A DNA stretch of 6,252 bases from Pyrobaculum sp. (GTDB lineage: Archaea; Thermoproteota; Thermoprotei; Thermoproteales; Thermoproteaceae), in NCBI GenBank assembly GCA_009903905.1, contig WYEI01000313.1, positions 1 to 6,252 on the forward strand. The letters run 5' to 3'. Positions within the stretch are counted from its first letter, which is position 1; every line of letters starts with the position of its first letter. A program made the translations under genes and the position numbers. Under the pieces are notes generated by a model that had not been told where the DNA came from, did no database searches, and was given only the letters and a program-made list of their open reading frames with translations. Below, in pieces: positions 4,952 to 6,252 of the stretch.

Positions 4952-6252
4952 ACCTCCACCGTCCCCTCCACCTTGCCTACCCTAACCACAGACCCGGGAA
5001 ACAGCGGAATCCCCACCCCCTTCTCAGCCCTCACGTTGTTAACAAACGTGCCGTTTTTAGAGCCCACGTCCACAATCCACAGCCCGCCGCCCCTCTCCTC
5101 CACCCGGAAATGCTCCTTAGACACAAATCTAGCCTCCTCGCCCACGAAGTCGAAATCCCCCCTACCGTACACCCTCCCAGCAACAAGCGGCAGAGACCTC
5201 CCGCCCACCTTAAGGCAAAGCCTAGGCGCCTGCGGCGGAGGGGCTTGCTCCCCCAACACCATGGTCTCCTCCACAATCTTCGTCTCCCCCTCATCCAGCA
5301 CCTTCGTCTCGCCCATATCCACCAAATCCATCCTAGGCGGCGGAGGCGCCCTCTGCTTCACCAGGTCGACTGCGCCTCTGCCTACAACCCTGCCGCCCAT
5401 CTCCACCTCGTAGAACAGCTGGCCGGAGCCCGCCGCCGACACCGAAAGAGACGGCTCAGACACCTCCACCTCAGCCTCAGCCCCACCCACAGACCTCCCA
5501 TTAACGTCGACAATCTCTAGGCGGGTCCCCGGCGCCGCCACAGCCCTCAGCCTAACCCTTTTGGGGCCGGCAGGCATTCGGAAATTCACAACCCAATCCG
5601 CCTTAGCCCTCTGCGGCGGCGGCTTTTTCTCGCCCTCCGGTTTTTTCTCGCACGACGCAGGCGTCTCGGGCATGTAGCCCTGGTAGAATCTGGCGAAGAG
5701 CTCGGCCAAGGCCTTGAGGTCGTTGATAGGCGAGTTCCTGTGCAGACATAGAAGACGCCGCAGAAACTCCACCCTCTTTCTGTACTCCTCCATAAACCTG
5801 CCGGCATCCCACTTGGCGAGCTCCAAGATGCGCTTGGTCGTCCTAGCCGAAGATAGATCGCCCGCCGCATAGCTGTCTGCGGCGTGGTTATAGGTGAAAA
5901 CGGGGGTATACTGCCTCGCCCTAGGGTCTATTATGTCGAAGACGTACTGGGTCCTCCTCTGGATCCTCCCCCCGATCTTAAACCTGCCGATAAACACCAC
6001 GAGGGCCAGCGAGGTCAGATACTCAGGCGGTATGCCGAGGTTGTCCAGCCTGTTGAAAACGCTCTCGACGGTATCGGCGTGTATCGTCGTCACGCCGCCG
6101 TGGCCCGTGGAGATGGCTTGAAACCAAGCCCGGGACTCCTCGGCGCCTCTGATCTCGTTGATAACCACGTAGTCCACGTTAGCCCTCAGAAGAAGCTTGA
6201 CAAGCTCAAAGAGGTCGATCCCCCTCCTCTCGTCGGTCAGATACTTCTGCCA
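4945..6252 (-). CDS. Type II/IV secretion (TadA/FlaI-like) ATPase with C-terminal FHA domain, 5' partial
   Basis: The frame is open to the window edge, so the N-terminus and Walker A lie outside; 435 residues are visible. Walker B is DYVVINEIRG (27-36) and the His box is TGHGGVTTIHADT (49-61), both signatures of the VirB11/PilT/TadA/FlaI hexameric ATPases that power pilus assembly or secretion. The ATPase core ends near 115. A helical region follows (about 135-195), then a Lys/Pro-rich linker (about 200-218), a small beta-rich segment (about 220-297) and a linker with three Thr motifs (T316, T324, T330). The C-terminal FHA domain (about 343-433) shows G363-R364, S378-x-x-H381, N400-G401-T402 and N405, the residues that normally hold phosphothreonine. 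The stop overlaps the TadC-like gene start by 7 bases. FHA fusion to the C-terminus of this ATPase is unusual and suggests control by a Ser/Thr kinase. The ATPase and FHA calls are firm; the regulation is inferred. Confidence 0.93.
   Translation of the reverse strand, partial: WQKYLTDERRGIDLFELVKLLLRANVDYVVINEIRGAEESRAWFQAISTGHGGVTTIHADTVESVFNRLDNLGIPPEYLTSLALVVFIGRFKIGGRIQRRTQYVFDIIDPRARQYTPVFTYNHAADSYAAGDLSSARTTKRILELAKWDAGRFMEEYRKRVEFLRRLLCLHRNSPINDLKALAELFARFYQGYMPETPASCEKKPEGEKKPPPQRAKADWVVNFRMPAGPKRVRLRAVAAPGTRLEIVDVNGRSVGGAEAEVEVSEPSLSVSAAGSGQLFYEVEMGGRVVGRGAVDLVKQRAPPPPRMDLVDMGETKVLDEGETKIVEETMVLGEQAPPPQAPRLCLKVGGRSLPLVAGRVYGRGDFDFVGEEARFVSKEHFRVEERGGGLWIVDVGSKNGTFVNNVRAEKGVGIPLFPGSVVRVGKVEGTVEVC

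Noticed and set aside
4544..5413. A 289-aa plus-strand reading frame
   Set aside because: It lies opposite the ATPase-FHA and TadC-like genes and has a low-complexity Pro/Ser/Thr/His composition typical of the reverse strand of GC-rich genes.

Overview
The window looks like chromosome of a hyperthermophilic crenarchaeon, most likely order Thermoproteales (Pyrobaculum/Thermoproteus-like). The reasons are a tRNA-Gly interrupted by a tiny bulge-helix-bulge intron with no encoded CCA, archaeal TATA boxes (TTTAAAAA) placed about 25 nt before RNA starts, GC-rich coding DNA, gene overlaps of a few bases, and an archaeal type II/IV secretion (pilus) ATPase next to a TadC/FlaJ-type membrane protein. 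The genus is inferred, not proven.

Layout. Bases 1-119 hold a promoter and tRNA-Gly(TCC) with a 15-nt intron at the canonical 37/38 site. Bases 120-405 carry no gene that I can support; they contain small hairpins and a near-copy of the tRNA anticodon segment. Bases 406-582 (+) hold a strong promoter followed by a GC-rich, highly structured stretch. I read this stretch as the right end and 3' tail of an IS200/IS605-type tnpB element, the part that encodes the omega/reRNA scaffold. No RuvC-encoding tnpB body remains and the stretch has its own TATA box, so it looks like a solitary omega-RNA-like gene.

From 563 to 6252 all genes run on the minus strand and read as one operon, from right to left in + coordinates. 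(1) The C-terminal part of a secretion ATPase (Walker B and His box visible, Walker A outside the window) is fused to a C-terminal FHA phosphothreonine-binding domain. (2) It overlaps by 7 bases a 558-aa polytopic TadC/FlaJ/GspF-family platform protein. (3) This overlaps by 4 bases (ATGA) a 793-aa protein with a signal peptide, a large beta-rich extracellular region, a C-terminal membrane anchor and a short charged cytoplasmic tail. (4) Last comes a small three-helix membrane protein whose final codons appear to come from the IS right end.

How the parts fit together. ATPase plus platform protein is the core motor of an archaeal type IV pilus or Tad-like system, and the anchored 793-aa protein is a plausible surface, adhesin-like or assembly partner. 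No pilin or prepilin peptidase gene is in the window. The FHA domain is preceded by three closely spaced Thr motifs (TKVLD, TKIVE, TMVLG) that resemble phospho-switch sites, so phosphorylation could control the motor. The most unusual items are the free-standing omega-RNA-like locus, whose putative guide would be antisense to the 3' end of the operon's last gene, and the ATPase-FHA fusion with its candidate phosphothreonine cluster.
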